The position numbers and the translations under genes were made by a program. A DNA stretch of 61,251 nucleotides from Bacillota bacterium (GTDB lineage: Bacteria > Bacillota > DTU065). The notes below the pieces were generated by a model that searched no databases, was not told the DNA's origin, and saw only the letters and a list, made by a program, of their open reading frames with translations. Shown here piece by piece: positions 18,132-28,559 of this stretch (positions within the stretch are counted from its first letter, which is position 1; each line of letters starts with the position of its first letter). Where the stretch lies: contig JAHDNZ010000062.1 of the NCBI GenBank assembly GCA_018435125.1, positions 1 through 61,251 on the forward strand. Direction: 5' to 3'.

Positions 18132-18889
18132 ATGGCATTCTCCTCTAAAAAGACTCTTACTTCGCCGTCTTCTCCGATCTCTAAAATCAACAAAGGCTTT
18201 TTAAGCCGAAAAGCATGGGTGGCTTCTTCTATCTCTGGGGGAGCATTGCCTTTTTTAAGACCGGTAGGGTAATTATCCCCTTTTTGTGGTCCACCTTGCA
18301 TCATTTCACGCGTTTCACCGATAACCTCCGCTAAAATAATAGCTACTAAACCCGCAATGAGGGCACCGGTGAAAAATCCTGCTGTACCCAAATTTGCCGG
18401 CCCTCCTTCTGTAACTTGCTGCACAATTATACTACCTGCTTCTACTAGTAGCATACTACCTATTCCTCCAATAAAAGCAGCTCTTCTTGATCGGCCTAAG
18501 ATATAGGCAATTATTCCAGCTAAAGCCCCAAATAAATACATCGGATCGATAAAGGTGAAGCTTTTATATTCAGGACCAAAATCAAAGATCCGGCTGATTC
18601 CATAAATAACCGCAGCACTTATTACAATTGCTAAAACACCTCTTACTCTTTCTCTGTTACTCGATGCTTTAGCCAAAAGGTAAATAATTAAAATTAAAGG
18701 GATGATAAATCCACCGATATTAACCGAAACTCTGCCTAGAGGAATATCAAAATAGCCACCAACCCAAATGGCACCAATAGCTAAAAGAGCTTGCTTATCA
18801 GTAAGACCGGTTCGATCTAAGGCTCGATGTCCCAAGATGATTACAATTAATGCAGTTACTGCAAGTAGAGCTGCTGCCATACTTGTCAT
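18128..18889 (-). CDS. Polytopic membrane protein, unknown function
   Basis: 253 residues from ATG 18889, selected because GGAGGTGG lies a few bases upstream; the frame itself extends 12 codons further. About six or seven hydrophobic segments span residues 3-200 (ALLAVTALIVIILG, GGFIIPLILIIYLLA, GVLAIVISAAVIYGIS, YLFGALAGIIAYILG). A soluble acidic tail of about 50 residues follows. It resembles DUF1614-type membrane proteins found beside spoIIP in related genomes, an assignment from memory with moderate certainty. The stop overlaps the spoIIP start by four bases. Confidence 0.6.
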   Translation of the reverse strand: MTSMAAALLAVTALIVIILGHRALDRTGLTDKQALLAIGAIWVGGYFDIPLGRVSVNIGGFIIPLILIIYLLAKASSNRERVRGVLAIVISAAVIYGISRIFDFGPEYKSFTFIDPMYLFGALAGIIAYILGRSRRAAFIGGIGSMLLVEAGSIIVQQVTEGGPANLGTAGFFTGALIAGLVAIILAEVIGETREMMQGGPQKGDNYPTGLKKGNAPPEIEEATHAFRLKKPLLILEIGEDGEVRVFLEENAI

Positions 18890-18965
18890 ACTACCACCTC
18901 CATTTTCCTTATTTAGATTCTCCATCTAGGCTTAGGGCTATACCACAACCTTTTTGGAGATCAAA

Positions 18966-18992
18966 AAAAAGGCTGCCTACGCAGCCTTTTTT
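18966..18992. terminator. Terminator after ispH-S1
   Basis: An AAAAAGGCTGC/GCAGCCTTTTT hairpin with a 4-nt loop, T-runs on both strands. It ends the long aromatic/lipid operon before the spoIIP operon. Confidence 0.85.
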
Positions 18993-19013
18993 GCCTGATC
19001 TAAAATTAAAGCT

Positions 19014-21107
19014 TTATTTATCGTCTTCTTCTAACATTTTTTTCAAATCTTCAAGCTCACTAAACTGAGAACCAATGGTCGTTCCAAAAACTTCCTCTTT
19101 ACTATCTTCGTTTTCTTTGGACCTTTTGAACTCTTTTTGCTTTTTAACAGCAGGTTGTTTGGGCAGTTTATCAAAAGGAATAGCATCACGGATGGAAAGA
19201 CCGATACGACGAGCTTCAGCATCAACATTGATAACTTTAACTTTAACAAAATCATCTGGTTTTACAACCTCGCTGGCATTGGCAACTCTATGATGTGCCA
19301 GCTGTGAGATGTGTACCAGGCCTTCGATGCCATCTTCTAACTTAACAAAGCATCCGAAATCTACTACCCGGGTGATGGTTCCTTCTACAATATCACCTAC
19401 ATGATATTTAGTTTCAATCTCTGTCCAGGGATCAGATTTGGTTTGTTTAAGTCCTAGAGATATTCTTTCTTTCTCCTGGTCTACACCCAAAACCTTAACT
19501 TTAATCTCTTCGCCTTCTTTGACAACATCGCTGGGATGATCGACTCTACTCCAGGCCATTTCGCTAACATGAAGTAAACCTTCTACCCCAGAGCCAATAT
19601 CTACAAAGGCACCAAAATCAGTTATACGTCTTACGGTACCAGTGACAATTTTACCAGGCTCAAGGTTTTCGAAGACTGCTTTCATAGCTTTTTCCATCTC
19701 TTCTTCTTCGACTAAACGGTGAGACAAAACTACATTATTACGCTCTGTCTCAAGTTCTAGAACCTTAAAAGACATCTCTTGGCCGATAAATTGATCTAAA
19801 TCCTCAACAAACTGACGCGAGATATGCGATGCCGGTACAAAACCACGAACACCAACATCAACAAGTAATCCACCTTTAACTTTTTCTACAACAGGAGATA
19901 CGATAGTGGTGTTTTCTTCCTTGGCTTTGCTTAAAGTAGACCAAGCGTTACTAGCATCGGCTTTTTTCTTGGATAAAATAACGCGATCGTCTTCTACTTT
20001 CTCCACAACAGCCTGAACATCTTGACCAATAGCTACAACATTAAGCGGTTCATCTATATGGCGATAGCTCAGTTCTCTTAAAGGGATAAAGCCTTCTTGC
20101 TTTTGTCCCACATCAACATAGACACCTTCACTGTCTACGCTAACTACTTTTACTGTGAGAACCTCGCCTCTTTTGAATTCGCTTTGTTCTAAGCTTTGCA
20201 TCATAGCTTCTTGATTTTCTTCAGAATTTGCAGCTTCCTCAGCTACAGGTACTTCAACCTTTAAATCCTGATTTTCCATTTCGCTCATTCTCTCGACAAC
20301 CCCCTCAATAACCCAGTCGGGCGTGGAAGCTCCTGCAGTTACACCTATCGTATCCGTAGGATTAAACCACTGCGCTTCAAGCTCGTCTGGCCTTTCTATA
20401 TGATACACTCTCGGGAGCACCTTTTGGCATAATTCAAAAAGCCGTCTTGTGTTCCCGCTATGTTTGCCTCCCACAATGATCATAATATCGACCTTGCTGG
20501 CCAGTAAAACTGCCGCTTGTTGTCTTAACTGTGTGGCTTGGCATATGGTAGGAAAAACCCGGATTTCCCGAGCTGCATCAACTAAATAGTCTACACAGTC
20601 TTGGAGTCTCTCTATAGACTGTGTAGTCTGGGCCACCACGCCTACTTTGTCAAACCTTTTGTCTAGTAGATCATCAGAACTATACGCTACCAAACCCTGG
20701 TTATCTATCGCTCCTAGAATTCCTTGGACTTCAGGATGGTCTTTTTCTCCCACGATTACAACTTGATAACCATTTTTTAAAAGAAACTTCGCTAACTCAT
20801 GAACTCTTTTGACGTAAGGACATGTGGCATCAATTACTTTTAAACCTTTTTCTTTGGCCTTTAGAATTAGTTTGGGATCTACTCCATGCGACCTTATTAT
20901 AATAGTGCCCTCGGATATTACATTGAAATCCTCAATAATTTTCGCACCTTGTGCACTTAATTTGGCAATAACCTGAGGATTGTGAATCAGCGGTCCCAGT
21001 GTATAAACTAAAGACTCTGGTGACATTTGCAGTGCTGCTTCAGTTTTATTTAGGGCTTTTTTTACACCAAAACAAAAACCAGCGTGCGCTGCGACTATAA
21101 CCTTCAT
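19014..21107 (-). CDS. ispH: IspH fused to four S1 domains
   Basis: 697 residues. Residues 1-280 are HMB-PP reductase, the [4Fe-4S] enzyme making IPP/DMAPP at the end of the MEP pathway, with the three cluster cysteines C12 (AGFCFGV), C96 (DATCPYV) and C189 (FPTICQA). After an acidic linker come four S1 RNA-binding domains starting near 312, 395, 475 and 560 (for example GTVRRITDFGAFVDIGSGVE and GTITRVVDFGCFVKLEDGIE). The same fusion is known from clostridia; the C-terminal half corresponds to a ribosomal protein S1-like protein. It ends the operon after plsC. Confidence 0.95.
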   Translation of the reverse strand: MKVIVAAHAGFCFGVKKALNKTEAALQMSPESLVYTLGPLIHNPQVIAKLSAQGAKIIEDFNVISEGTIIIRSHGVDPKLILKAKEKGLKVIDATCPYVKRVHELAKFLLKNGYQVVIVGEKDHPEVQGILGAIDNQGLVAYSSDDLLDKRFDKVGVVAQTTQSIERLQDCVDYLVDAAREIRVFPTICQATQLRQQAAVLLASKVDIMIIVGGKHSGNTRRLFELCQKVLPRVYHIERPDELEAQWFNPTDTIGVTAGASTPDWVIEGVVERMSEMENQDLKVEVPVAEEAANSEENQEAMMQSLEQSEFKRGEVLTVKVVSVDSEGVYVDVGQKQEGFIPLRELSYRHIDEPLNVVAIGQDVQAVVEKVEDDRVILSKKKADASNAWSTLSKAKEENTTIVSPVVEKVKGGLLVDVGVRGFVPASHISRQFVEDLDQFIGQEMSFKVLELETERNNVVLSHRLVEEEEMEKAMKAVFENLEPGKIVTGTVRRITDFGAFVDIGSGVEGLLHVSEMAWSRVDHPSDVVKEGEEIKVKVLGVDQEKERISLGLKQTKSDPWTEIETKYHVGDIVEGTITRVVDFGCFVKLEDGIEGLVHISQLAHHRVANASEVVKPDDFVKVKVINVDAEARRIGLSIRDAIPFDKLPKQPAVKKQKEFKRSKENEDSKEEVFGTTIGSQFSELEDLKKMLEEDDK

Positions 21108-21111
21108 AACC

Positions 21112-21732
21112 TCACTGCCACTCCTCTAAAGTTGAAGCGATCCTACTCATAATCTCATTACTTATCATAGCTAATTTCTGGCGATTATCCAAATCACTCC
21201 GGTTTTTTATTTCTTCTATCTCTTCTACAGAAATAGGTTGCCCATATTTTACTAAAATCCTCGTTTGGCCGACAAACAAGCCCTTAAAACCGGCTTGGGT
21301 GCCAGATATAGCAACCGGTACAATCGGAGCTTTGGCCTGCATAGCCAAAAATGCTGCTCCATTTTTTGCCTGTTGCATCTTTCCATTCTTAGAGCGAGTA
21401 CCCTCTGGAAAAACACCTAGAATCTGACCTGATTTCAGAATCCTTAAGGCCTGCTTTATCGCTACCAGGTCACCTTTGTCTCTATCTAGAGGATAGGCTT
21501 TTAAACTGCGCAAAAACCAATTAGCCAGAAAATTATTAAACAGTTCCTTTTTAGCAAGAAAATAAACCGGTCTTTTCGACGCACAGGCCAGGACCGGCGG
21601 ATCAAGATCACTGATATGATTGGCTGCCAAGATGACTCCACCTTCAGGTTGAGTCATCTGATTAACAACTTTCATTTTGCCAAAAATTCTAAAGATAAAT
21701 GTTGCTATAGCTTTGATAATCGAATAATACAT
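21112..21732 (-). CDS. plsC: 1-acyl-glycerol-3-phosphate acyltransferase
   Basis: 206 residues, membrane-associated. It acylates lysophosphatidic acid to phosphatidic acid. The family motifs are present: NHISDLDPP (HX4D), FPEGTRSKNG, and a hydrophobic VPVAISGT segment. An N-terminal hydrophobic stretch fits membrane binding. It sits between cmk and ispH-S1, four bases from the latter, and supplies the step after PlsY. Confidence 0.93.
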   Translation of the reverse strand: MYYSIIKAIATFIFRIFGKMKVVNQMTQPEGGVILAANHISDLDPPVLACASKRPVYFLAKKELFNNFLANWFLRSLKAYPLDRDKGDLVAIKQALRILKSGQILGVFPEGTRSKNGKMQQAKNGAAFLAMQAKAPIVPVAISGTQAGFKGLFVGQTRILVKYGQPISVEEIEEIKNRSDLDNRQKLAMISNEIMSRIASTLEEWQ

Positions 21733-21742
21733 AAGAAGTCCC

Positions 21743-22396
21743 CTATTCTTTTCTACACTTGCTTACAATTTCCTGCACAACTTCATCAATAGATAGTCCG
21801 GTACTATCTAAAATATGCGCCCCCTTAGGGACCTTAAGTGGCGCAACTTCACGCTCTGTATCTATTTTATCACGTTCGATAATATTTTGCTTTAGCTTAT
21901 CATACTCCATCTTAATTCCTTTTTGGTTAAGCTCCAACAGGCGACGCTTAACTCTTTCTTCAACACTTGCTGTAAGAAATATTTTTACCTCTGCATCAGG
22001 ACAGACTACACTTCCCATATCTCTGCCATCTAAAACTATTCCTCCATCTTTAACTAGATCTCTTTGCCATTTGGTCATAATGGTTCTTATTAACGGCTGT
22101 TTAGCAACATAAGAGACTTGTGCGGAAACTTCAGGAGAGCGAATCTCTTTAGTTACATCCTCACCATTTAAATATACCTTATTCTCTTTGAGTTCAATTG
22201 ATGTTTCTAGAGCCAGTTGGTAAAGAGCATTTTCGTCATCGGTAGCTACTTGACGGTTAAGAGCCAACAAAGTGAGGGCTCTATACATAGCTCCTGTATC
22301 TAGGTAGGTAAAGCCCAGTATTTTGGCTACCTCCCTGGCTACAGTGCTTTTGCCAGCTCCTGCCGGTCCATCTATAGTAATAACTGGCAGCTTCAT
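21743..22396 (-). CDS. cmk: Cytidylate kinase
   Basis: 217 residues. It phosphorylates CMP/dCMP with ATP. The P-loop is GPAGAGKSTVAREVA (about 10-24), followed by FTYLDTGAMYRALTLLAL and DGRDMGSVVCPDAEVK, all diagnostic of bacterial CMP kinases. It is in the same minus-strand unit as aroA and plsC, an arrangement common in Bacillota. Confidence 0.96.
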   Translation of the reverse strand: MKLPVITIDGPAGAGKSTVAREVAKILGFTYLDTGAMYRALTLLALNRQVATDDENALYQLALETSIELKENKVYLNGEDVTKEIRSPEVSAQVSYVAKQPLIRTIMTKWQRDLVKDGGIVLDGRDMGSVVCPDAEVKIFLTASVEERVKRRLLELNQKGIKMEYDKLKQNIIERDKIDTEREVAPLKVPKGAHILDSTGLSIDEVVQEIVSKCRKE

Positions 22397-22426
22397 TTTA
22401 TCACTCCCAAAAGAGTAAGTTGCTTA

Positions 22427-23731
22427 TTAAGCTTCTTCTATCAACACACCTATTTTTTCGAGTTCGCTATAAAAATTTGGTTGCGAGACTTTAACACACT
22501 CAGCATCTTTTATAATGATACCTTGTGGTGCATTCAAGGCTGCAATAGCAGCTGCCATAGTTAGGCGATGGTCTTTTTGAGGGTCATAGATTCCACCGTT
22601 AAAGACACCTTCCTGGCCTGAGATGTAAAGATCATCTCCGTCAGTGAAGGAGTGACGACCTAAAAGAGATAGAAGTTTAATAATACCCTCTAAGCGATCA
22701 GATTCTTTAACCTTTAGCTCTTTTACACCTTTTATAATAGTCTCCGACTTTGAGGCTGCAGCTAAAACAGCCAAAAGTGGTATTTCATCAATTAAACTTG
22801 GTATCTCTAGGGGACTAACTTCTGTTTTTTCTAACTCTTGACTTTTAACCATCAGATCGCCAAAAGGCTCTACGGAAGCGTTTTCTTCGATTTCAAGTTT
22901 TGCTCCCATTCTTTTTAGCACTCTTAAAAGACCGGTTCTGGTAGGATTTAAGTTAACTTCTTCTATAATTATTTCGCTACCTTCAACTAAAAGGACTGCT
23001 CCAATAAAAAATGCTGCAGCTGAAAAGTCCCCTCCTACTCTAACTTGAAGACCATGAAGCTTTTCTTGGGGTTGGACCTCGATATTGGCATCATTTAAGG
23101 TTAACTTAGCACCCATAGCTTTTAATATTCTTTCGGTGTGATCTCTTGATGGTATCTTTTCGGTTATATTACTAACACCTTCACTGTGCAAAGCTGCCAA
23201 AATAATAGCGGATTTTAGCTGTGCTGAGGCTATAGGTAAAACATAATCTATACCTTTTAACTGGGAACCTACAATTGCCATTGGTGCTTTGCCATTTACC
23301 CGCTGATAGATATTTGCTCCCATCATTCTAAGTGGCTTGGCAATTCTTTCCATCGGTCTTTCAGATAAAGAGTCGTCTCCGGATAATACAGTAAATATTT
23401 CACTTGGTGCTAAAAGGCCCATTAAAAATCGCATTAGAGTACCTGAATTGCCACAGCAGATGGGCTGGTTTGGTTCCTGAAGATTATAAAAACCTGGGCC
23501 TTTAGTAATAAGGGTATCTGCTTCTAATCGGACATTAAGTCCTAACTTTTTAGCTGCCTCTAGGGTTGATAGAGGATCGGTAGCCAAACTTATCTTTTCA
23601 AAGATGCATTCGTCGTCGGTAAGCAAGGAAAAGAGGATCAGCCTCTGGGTAATAGATTTATCACTAACGGGTCTAATCCTACCTTTAAGAGGTTTTTTTG
23701 GCTTCTTAATAAATAGATTCACCTCTACCAC
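22427..23731 (-). CDS. aroA: EPSP synthase
   Basis: 434 residues. It condenses shikimate-3-phosphate with phosphoenolpyruvate in the chorismate pathway. Motifs are the N-terminal GRIRPVSDKSITQRLIL, CCGNSGTLMRFLMGLL, LSERPMERI and KVKESDRLEG. The start overlaps the tyrA stop by seven bases, so the two are probably coupled. Confidence 0.95.
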   Translation of the reverse strand: MVEVNLFIKKPKKPLKGRIRPVSDKSITQRLILFSLLTDDECIFEKISLATDPLSTLEAAKKLGLNVRLEADTLITKGPGFYNLQEPNQPICCGNSGTLMRFLMGLLAPSEIFTVLSGDDSLSERPMERIAKPLRMMGANIYQRVNGKAPMAIVGSQLKGIDYVLPIASAQLKSAIILAALHSEGVSNITEKIPSRDHTERILKAMGAKLTLNDANIEVQPQEKLHGLQVRVGGDFSAAAFFIGAVLLVEGSEIIIEEVNLNPTRTGLLRVLKRMGAKLEIEENASVEPFGDLMVKSQELEKTEVSPLEIPSLIDEIPLLAVLAAASKSETIIKGVKELKVKESDRLEGIIKLLSLLGRHSFTDGDDLYISGQEGVFNGGIYDPQKDHRLTMAAAIAALNAPQGIIIKDAECVKVSQPNFYSELEKIGVLIEEA

Positions 23732-24759
23732 CTCGCTTCTAATGTATAACCAAGTTCTTTAAGCAGCTTAAAAGCAGTCATAGCTTTTTGACTGGATTCA
23801 AAACCCAGCCGTAAAGGTCCTGTTTCTCCTTCTCTTTGTCTTATAATCTCAATTTCTTTAATATTGATATGCTCTTTGGCTAAAAGCGAGGTGACCTCAC
23901 CTATAGCTCCCGGTCTATCCTCGATAGCGATAACCAAAGAGAAGATCTCTCCAACCACACCTTTACCCATTTGAGGCAGTTTTTCACGTATCAGCTTAGC
24001 TTCAGAAAGATAGTCGGTTAAATCATCAGTTTGCATAAGTTCATTAAAGACAGTAGAAAACTCTAAGGCAGCCTCTTTTAGAAAAGGACTTTGAGAGAGA
24101 ATCTGTTGCCAAAGATAGGGATCACCGCTGGCAATTCTGGTGGTATCACGAAAACCGCTAGCTGCCAAAAGAAAATAGCGATCGTCTTCCAGAGAACACC
24201 TAGCAGCTGCTATAGTAAGAGCCACAGCAACAAGATGAGGTAGATGGGATACCGCTGCGACCATGCGGTCATGAGTTAACGGATCTAGTAAAAAGGTATA
24301 AGCTCCTAAAGCTTCAATATAAGGTGTAACTCTTTTTATCAAATAAGCAGGTCTGGTACAATCTACAACCCAAAGTGCGTTCTCAAAAAGTGCACCGTCG
24401 GAGGAATCAATTCCTCCCTTTTCTCTGCCAGCCATGGGATGGGTCCCAAGGTAATTGGGAACTTTCTCTAATAAAGTGGCAAACTCCATTTTCAAACTGC
24501 CTACATCAGCAATAACACAAGTAAATTGGCTGAGTTTTTGTACTACAGAAACCACAGCGTTAAGAGGAACTGCCACAAAAACCACGTCTGTATCTTTTAG
24601 GATCTCTAAATCAGAACTAACTCTAGTACAGATACCTCTTTTTTGAGCGATTTCTAAAGTCTGGGGACTTAAGTCCACACCAATAACTTCTGTCTTTTTT
24701 TGTAAGCCAAGAGCAATACTACCACCAATCAATCCCAACCCTACTACTCCTACACTCAT
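23725..24759 (-). CDS. tyrA: Prephenate dehydrogenase with ACT domain
   Basis: 344 residues. It oxidises prephenate to 4-hydroxyphenylpyruvate for tyrosine. The NAD loop is GLGLIGGS (7-14); [14 protein letters not shown] and SHLPHLVA belong to the catalytic domain. The C-terminal 75 residues ([20 protein letters not shown]) form an ACT domain, probably for feedback control by an aromatic amino acid. It overlaps the aroF stop by four bases. Confidence 0.94.
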   Translation of the reverse strand: MSVGVVGLGLIGGSIALGLQKKTEVIGVDLSPQTLEIAQKRGICTRVSSDLEILKDTDVVFVAVPLNAVVSVVQKLSQFTCVIADVGSLKMEFATLLEKVPNYLGTHPMAGREKGGIDSSDGALFENALWVVDCTRPAYLIKRVTPYIEALGAYTFLLDPLTHDRMVAAVSHLPHLVAVALTIAAARCSLEDDRYFLLAASGFRDTTRIASGDPYLWQQILSQSPFLKEAALEFSTVFNELMQTDDLTDYLSEAKLIREKLPQMGKGVVGEIFSLVIAIEDRPGAIGEVTSLLAKEHINIKEIEIIRQREGETGPLRLGFESSQKAMTAFKLLKELGYTLEARW

Positions 24760-25766
24760 TGTAGTTTAAAGATCCTTTTTAGGGCTTCTATTTCGGTTAA
24801 AAGACTTTGGAATTCTTCTGGTGGTAATGATTGAGGCCCATCAGAGAGAGCTTTTTCAGGTTCCGGATGTACCTCAATAATAAGCCCGTCTGCTCCGGCC
24901 GCAACTGCAGCAAGTGATAATGGTCTTACATATTCTCTATGTCCACCGCTATGGCTTGGATCTACTATTATCGGTAGATGGGAAAGTTGTTTAACTACCG
25001 GTACGGCACTGATATCAAGTGTATTGCGGGTCGCAGTTTCAAAGGTGCGGATACCTCTTTCGCATAGTATAACCTCAAGATTTCCCTCACTCATAACATA
25101 TTCAGCTGCCATTAACCACTCTGAAATAGTAGCTGAAAGGCCTCTTTTAAGTAAAATAGGTTTATTTATTTTGCCAACTTCCTTAAGCAAAATAAAATTT
25201 TGCATGTTTCTGGCCCCAATTTGCAACATATCAGCATACTGAGCTACTAATTCTACATCTCTGGGATTAACTACTTCGGTAACTATTCCAAGGCCAGTTT
25301 CATCAGCAGCGTCTTTAAGAATCTTTAAACCCTCTTCTTCCAGACCTTGAAATGAATAAGGCGAGGTACGTGGTTTAAACGCACCACCTCTTAAAAGACC
25401 TGCACCTGCTTTTTTAACAGCCTCAGCTGCTTGAAAGAGCTGATCCCTATTTTCGACGGCACAAGGCCCTGCAATAACACCAAAATGACCTCCGCCAAAC
25501 TTGATGCCATGAACATCGATAACCGATGGTTCAGGGTGAAACTCTTTGCCTCCGAGTTTATATGGTGAACGAATAGGTACGATGCGTTCTACTCCTGATA
25601 AAGCTTCGATATTGGCAGCTAACAAAGCATCACGATTACCCACAGCACCGATGATTGTTCTTTCGACACCTTCTGAAAGGTGAGTGCCAAATCCAAGTTC
25701 TTCTAAACGTTTCCTAACGGCATCGACTTCATGTTTAGTTGCTTTACCTTTCATAACAATAATCAT
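24756..25766 (-). CDS. aroF: DAHP synthase (beta type)
   Basis: 336 residues. It joins erythrose-4-phosphate and PEP in the first step of the shikimate pathway. The N-terminal ferredoxin-like domain (1-70, [17 protein letters not shown]) is the regulatory extension typical of this class. The barrel has [30 protein letters not shown], and [20 protein letters not shown] precedes the ATG. It overlaps the end of the AroH-HisC fusion by four bases. Confidence 0.95.
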   Translation of the reverse strand: MIIVMKGKATKHEVDAVRKRLEELGFGTHLSEGVERTIIGAVGNRDALLAANIEALSGVERIVPIRSPYKLGGKEFHPEPSVIDVHGIKFGGGHFGVIAGPCAVENRDQLFQAAEAVKKAGAGLLRGGAFKPRTSPYSFQGLEEEGLKILKDAADETGLGIVTEVVNPRDVELVAQYADMLQIGARNMQNFILLKEVGKINKPILLKRGLSATISEWLMAAEYVMSEGNLEVILCERGIRTFETATRNTLDISAVPVVKQLSHLPIIVDPSHSGGHREYVRPLSLAAVAAGADGLIIEVHPEPEKALSDGPQSLPPEEFQSLLTEIEALKRIFKLQ

Positions 25767-27223
25767 TGTTTACTACCTCCAAATCCTATCTCATCCATAG
25801 CTTGCCAGAATTTGGCCATTTGATTTTCAGTACCTAGAGTTACTCTGATATATTCAGATAAGCCAAAAGAACTGCCACTGCGTATAATAACCCCTTTTTT
25901 CAAAAGTTCGGCAAAGATGTTATCAGCAGCGTTAACTTTAATAAGCACAAAGTTGGTTTGGCTTTTTATATATTCGATATTGCGTTTTTTGCACTCTTTA
26001 TAAAACTTTAGCTTAACTTTGAGGTTATTAGCATAAGACCATTCTTTATGTTTATGATCTAAAAGCGCAGCTCTGGAGGCGATTTGTCCTAGGAGATTTA
26101 CATTAAAAGGTTCTCTTGTCTTTTCAAGGGCACAGATAAACTCTTCTTTGGCTAAACCATAGCCGACTCTAAGACCAGCTAGACCATAGATTTTAGAAAA
26201 AGTTCTCAAAACAATAACCGGGTAATCTGCCATTAGTTGCAGAGAGTCGAAATAATTATCCTTCTCAACATACTCAATATAGGCTTCATCTATAATGACT
26301 ACTATCCCCTTAGGAATATCCTGCAAAAAGGCGGTCAGTTCGGCTTTGGTTACCATAGTTCCGGTGGGATTGTTAGGATTGCAAATATAAACCAACTTGG
26401 TTTTGGGATCAATTGCCGCTTTCATGCTGGTAAGATCATGGGTAAATTCTTTTAGAGGTACTTTTTTAACCTCCGCTCCCATTAAAAGAGCTCCAAACTC
26501 ATATTCGCTAAAAGTAGTCTTGGCCTGGACAATATTATCTCCCGGATTAAGGTAAGTTTCACTTATAAGTTTTATTATTTCGTCCGAACCGTTACCTACT
26601 ATAATCTCTTCTGCTGTTAAATCTAATTCCCGGGCTAAAGACTCCTTTAATAAATAACTCCTCCCATCGGGATATAAAGATATGTTTCCTAAAGCTTCCT
26701 CCATGGCTTTAACTGCTTCCTTCGAAGGCCCATATGGGTTTTCGTTGGAAGCTAGTTTAATAACTTCAGTTAAACCAAGTTCACGTTTGACCTCTTCAAT
26801 GGGTTTGCCGGGTACATAAGGCTTTATTTTTGCTAAAGCTTCACGAGCTTTTATTATTTCGCTTCCGATTCTGCACTCTTCATGACCCCATTCCGGTCTA
26901 AGTCTTTTAGCTTCGCGAAGATAAATATTTTCGCCCGGCTTTTTTGTCTGAATTAAAAGCCTAAGACAACGAGGAAGTTCATCTTTGACTTTGAGTTGGC
27001 ATACATCAAGTAAAGCAATGTTATTAAACCCGGCTTTTCTAATAAAACTTGTGGGATAACATAAGTTGAGATCATCTGTAGCTGAGCAGGTTACGCTAAT
27101 AATATCTGCTTTAGTATAATTATTATGATTTATAAAAACTTCCCATAATTCTAAAATAGCTTCTTTAACCGCTTCTTTTGAACAATCTTTGGCTGTGGTT
27201 GCAGCTCTTAAAGCATACATCAT
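25763..27223 (-). CDS. hisC: AroH chorismate mutase-HisC aminotransferase fusion
   Basis: 486 residues, two domains. Residues 1-112 resemble AroH-type chorismate mutase: LRAATT with Arg6, [21 protein letters not shown] with Arg88, and [12 protein letters not shown] with Tyr101. By eye, the place of the catalytic Glu78 of the Bacillus enzyme (12 residues before the conserved Arg) holds Gln76, so activity is uncertain. Residues 120-486 are a fold I histidinol-phosphate/aromatic aminotransferase with [17 protein letters not shown] and the PLP lysine K344 in [10 protein letters not shown]. It leads the aroF-tyrA-aroA operon, suggesting the aminotransferase works mainly on aromatic keto acids. An AGGGAGGG site precedes the ATG. 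Confidence 0.9.
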   Translation of the reverse strand: MMYALRAATTAKDCSKEAVKEAILELWEVFINHNNYTKADIISVTCSATDDLNLCYPTSFIRKAGFNNIALLDVCQLKVKDELPRCLRLLIQTKKPGENIYLREAKRLRPEWGHEECRIGSEIIKAREALAKIKPYVPGKPIEEVKRELGLTEVIKLASNENPYGPSKEAVKAMEEALGNISLYPDGRSYLLKESLARELDLTAEEIIVGNGSDEIIKLISETYLNPGDNIVQAKTTFSEYEFGALLMGAEVKKVPLKEFTHDLTSMKAAIDPKTKLVYICNPNNPTGTMVTKAELTAFLQDIPKGIVVIIDEAYIEYVEKDNYFDSLQLMADYPVIVLRTFSKIYGLAGLRVGYGLAKEEFICALEKTREPFNVNLLGQIASRAALLDHKHKEWSYANNLKVKLKFYKECKKRNIEYIKSQTNFVLIKVNAADNIFAELLKKGVIIRSGSSFGLSEYIRVTLGTENQMAKFWQAMDEIGFGGSKQ

Positions 27224-27249
27224 TTTTAACCCTCCCTATTGCTCCTATG

Positions 27250-27292
27250 AAAAAACTCCCAGCGCTGTACCTAGTCCTAATGGGTGGGAGTT
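27250..27292 (-). terminator. Terminator upstream of the aromatic operon
   Basis: AACTCCCA/TGGGAGTT arms enclose 23 nt and are followed on the minus strand by TTTTTT. It lies 17 bp past the BaiN-like gene and just before the AroH-HisC start, so it could also act as an attenuator for that operon; no leader peptide or T-box was found. Confidence 0.7.
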
Positions 27293-27308
27293 AATATCGT
27301 TATTTCAT

Positions 27309-28559
27309 TTATTTTACTATGCTCTGTCTTAATTTACAAGCTGCAGATATTCCCGCTAAATAACCAGTGCTAAAGGCTGCCTGAAGATTATAGCCCCCTG
27401 TATAGCCACTGATATCAAGCATTTCTCCGGCTACAAAAAGTCCCGGATAAAGCTTGGATTCCATAGTCTTTGGATCAACCTCTTTTAATTTTAAGCCTCC
27501 TATGGTTACAATAGCTTCTTTTAAGGGCCTTTTTTTAGTTATAGTAATATCCAGGTTTTTTAATAGCTCTACAAGTTTTAAACGCTCTTCTTTAAGAATA
27601 GAATTAGTCTTTTTGCTAGGATCTATCTCTGAAAGATCTATGATTACCGGAATCAGTTTTTGAGGTAGTAATTCCTGCAAGGAATTTTTAAAATCTTTAT
27701 TACTGTATTTAGCAAAATCTCTTTGTATTCTCTTATCCAGCTGTTCTAAGCTTAGAGCCGGTTTTAGGTCGATAACTATATTAGCTTTCATAAAGTCATA
27801 GTTGCTAAGTGAAAGAATAATCGGCCCTGAAAGGCCAAAATGGGTAAATAGCATTTCTCCCTGTTCGCTAGCGATTTTTTGACCGTTTACCATTAAGGTC
27901 GCTTTGACATTCACTAAACTTAATCCCTGTAGGGCTGGTATAAAAGGGGTTGAAGACTCAAGTGGTATAAGGCCTGGTTTTAGAGGCGTAAAACTGTGTC
28001 CGAGGGGTTTTAGAAGTTTTATTCCATCTCCACTAGAGCCGGTAAGGGGGTAAGATGCTCCGCCTATAGCTAAAATAACACTTTTAGTTTTAACAGAGTC
28101 GCTTTTACTTTCAACTAAAAAGCCTTCTTTAAATGGTATTATTTTAGTGACTGACTTTTCTAGTTTAAGGTCAAATGATTTTTGAGAAGCTGCAAGTAAG
28201 ACCTCTAAAACATCCCGGGCTCTTTCGCTCTCAGGAAAGACTCTGCCTCCCTGTTCAATAACACACTCTAAACCCAAGCGTTTAAAAAATGTCAAAGTAT
28301 CCTCCGGCGAAAAGTTAGTTAAAGCACTATAGAGGAAACGTCCACCGTGGGTATAATTGCTTAGAAAATCCGCTAAAGAAGAGTAACGAGCATTGGTAAT
28401 ATTGCAACGACCTTTACCGGTAATTAGGATTTTTAAACCTGGCCGTGGCATCTTTTCCCAGATCTCGCCAGAAAGACCTTGGTTACTGAGAGCAGCTGCT
28501 GCCATAAGTCCCGAAGCTCCTGCTCCAACAATTAAAACATCTAACACAGTTTGGCACAC
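27309..28559 (-). CDS. BaiN/HI0933-family FAD oxidoreductase
   Basis: 416 residues. The N-terminal dinucleotide loop is VLIVGAGASGLMAAAAL, followed by KILITGKGRCNITNA, a family signature; the C-terminus has GLFVAGEMLDISGYTGGYNL, the second FAD contact. These cytoplasmic flavoproteins are widespread in Bacillota; their physiological substrate is mostly unknown, with BaiN linked to bile-acid reduction in one gut species. It overlaps rluB by 19 bases. Confidence 0.88.
   Translation of the reverse strand: MCQTVLDVLIVGAGASGLMAAAALSNQGLSGEIWEKMPRPGLKILITGKGRCNITNARYSSLADFLSNYTHGGRFLYSALTNFSPEDTLTFFKRLGLECVIEQGGRVFPESERARDVLEVLLAASQKSFDLKLEKSVTKIIPFKEGFLVESKSDSVKTKSVILAIGGASYPLTGSSGDGIKLLKPLGHSFTPLKPGLIPLESSTPFIPALQGLSLVNVKATLMVNGQKIASEQGEMLFTHFGLSGPIILSLSNYDFMKANIVIDLKPALSLEQLDKRIQRDFAKYSNKDFKNSLQELLPQKLIPVIIDLSEIDPSKKTNSILKEERLKLVELLKNLDITITKKRPLKEAIVTIGGLKLKEVDPKTMESKLYPGLFVAGEMLDISGYTGGYNLQAAFSTGYLAGISAACKLRQSIVK

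Noticed and set aside
27224-27308. T-box or leader-peptide attenuator before the AroH-HisC gene
   Set aside because: The hairpin is explained as the terminator of the upstream gene; there is no T-box sequence (AGGGTGGNACCGCG) and no leader ORF rich in aromatic codons.
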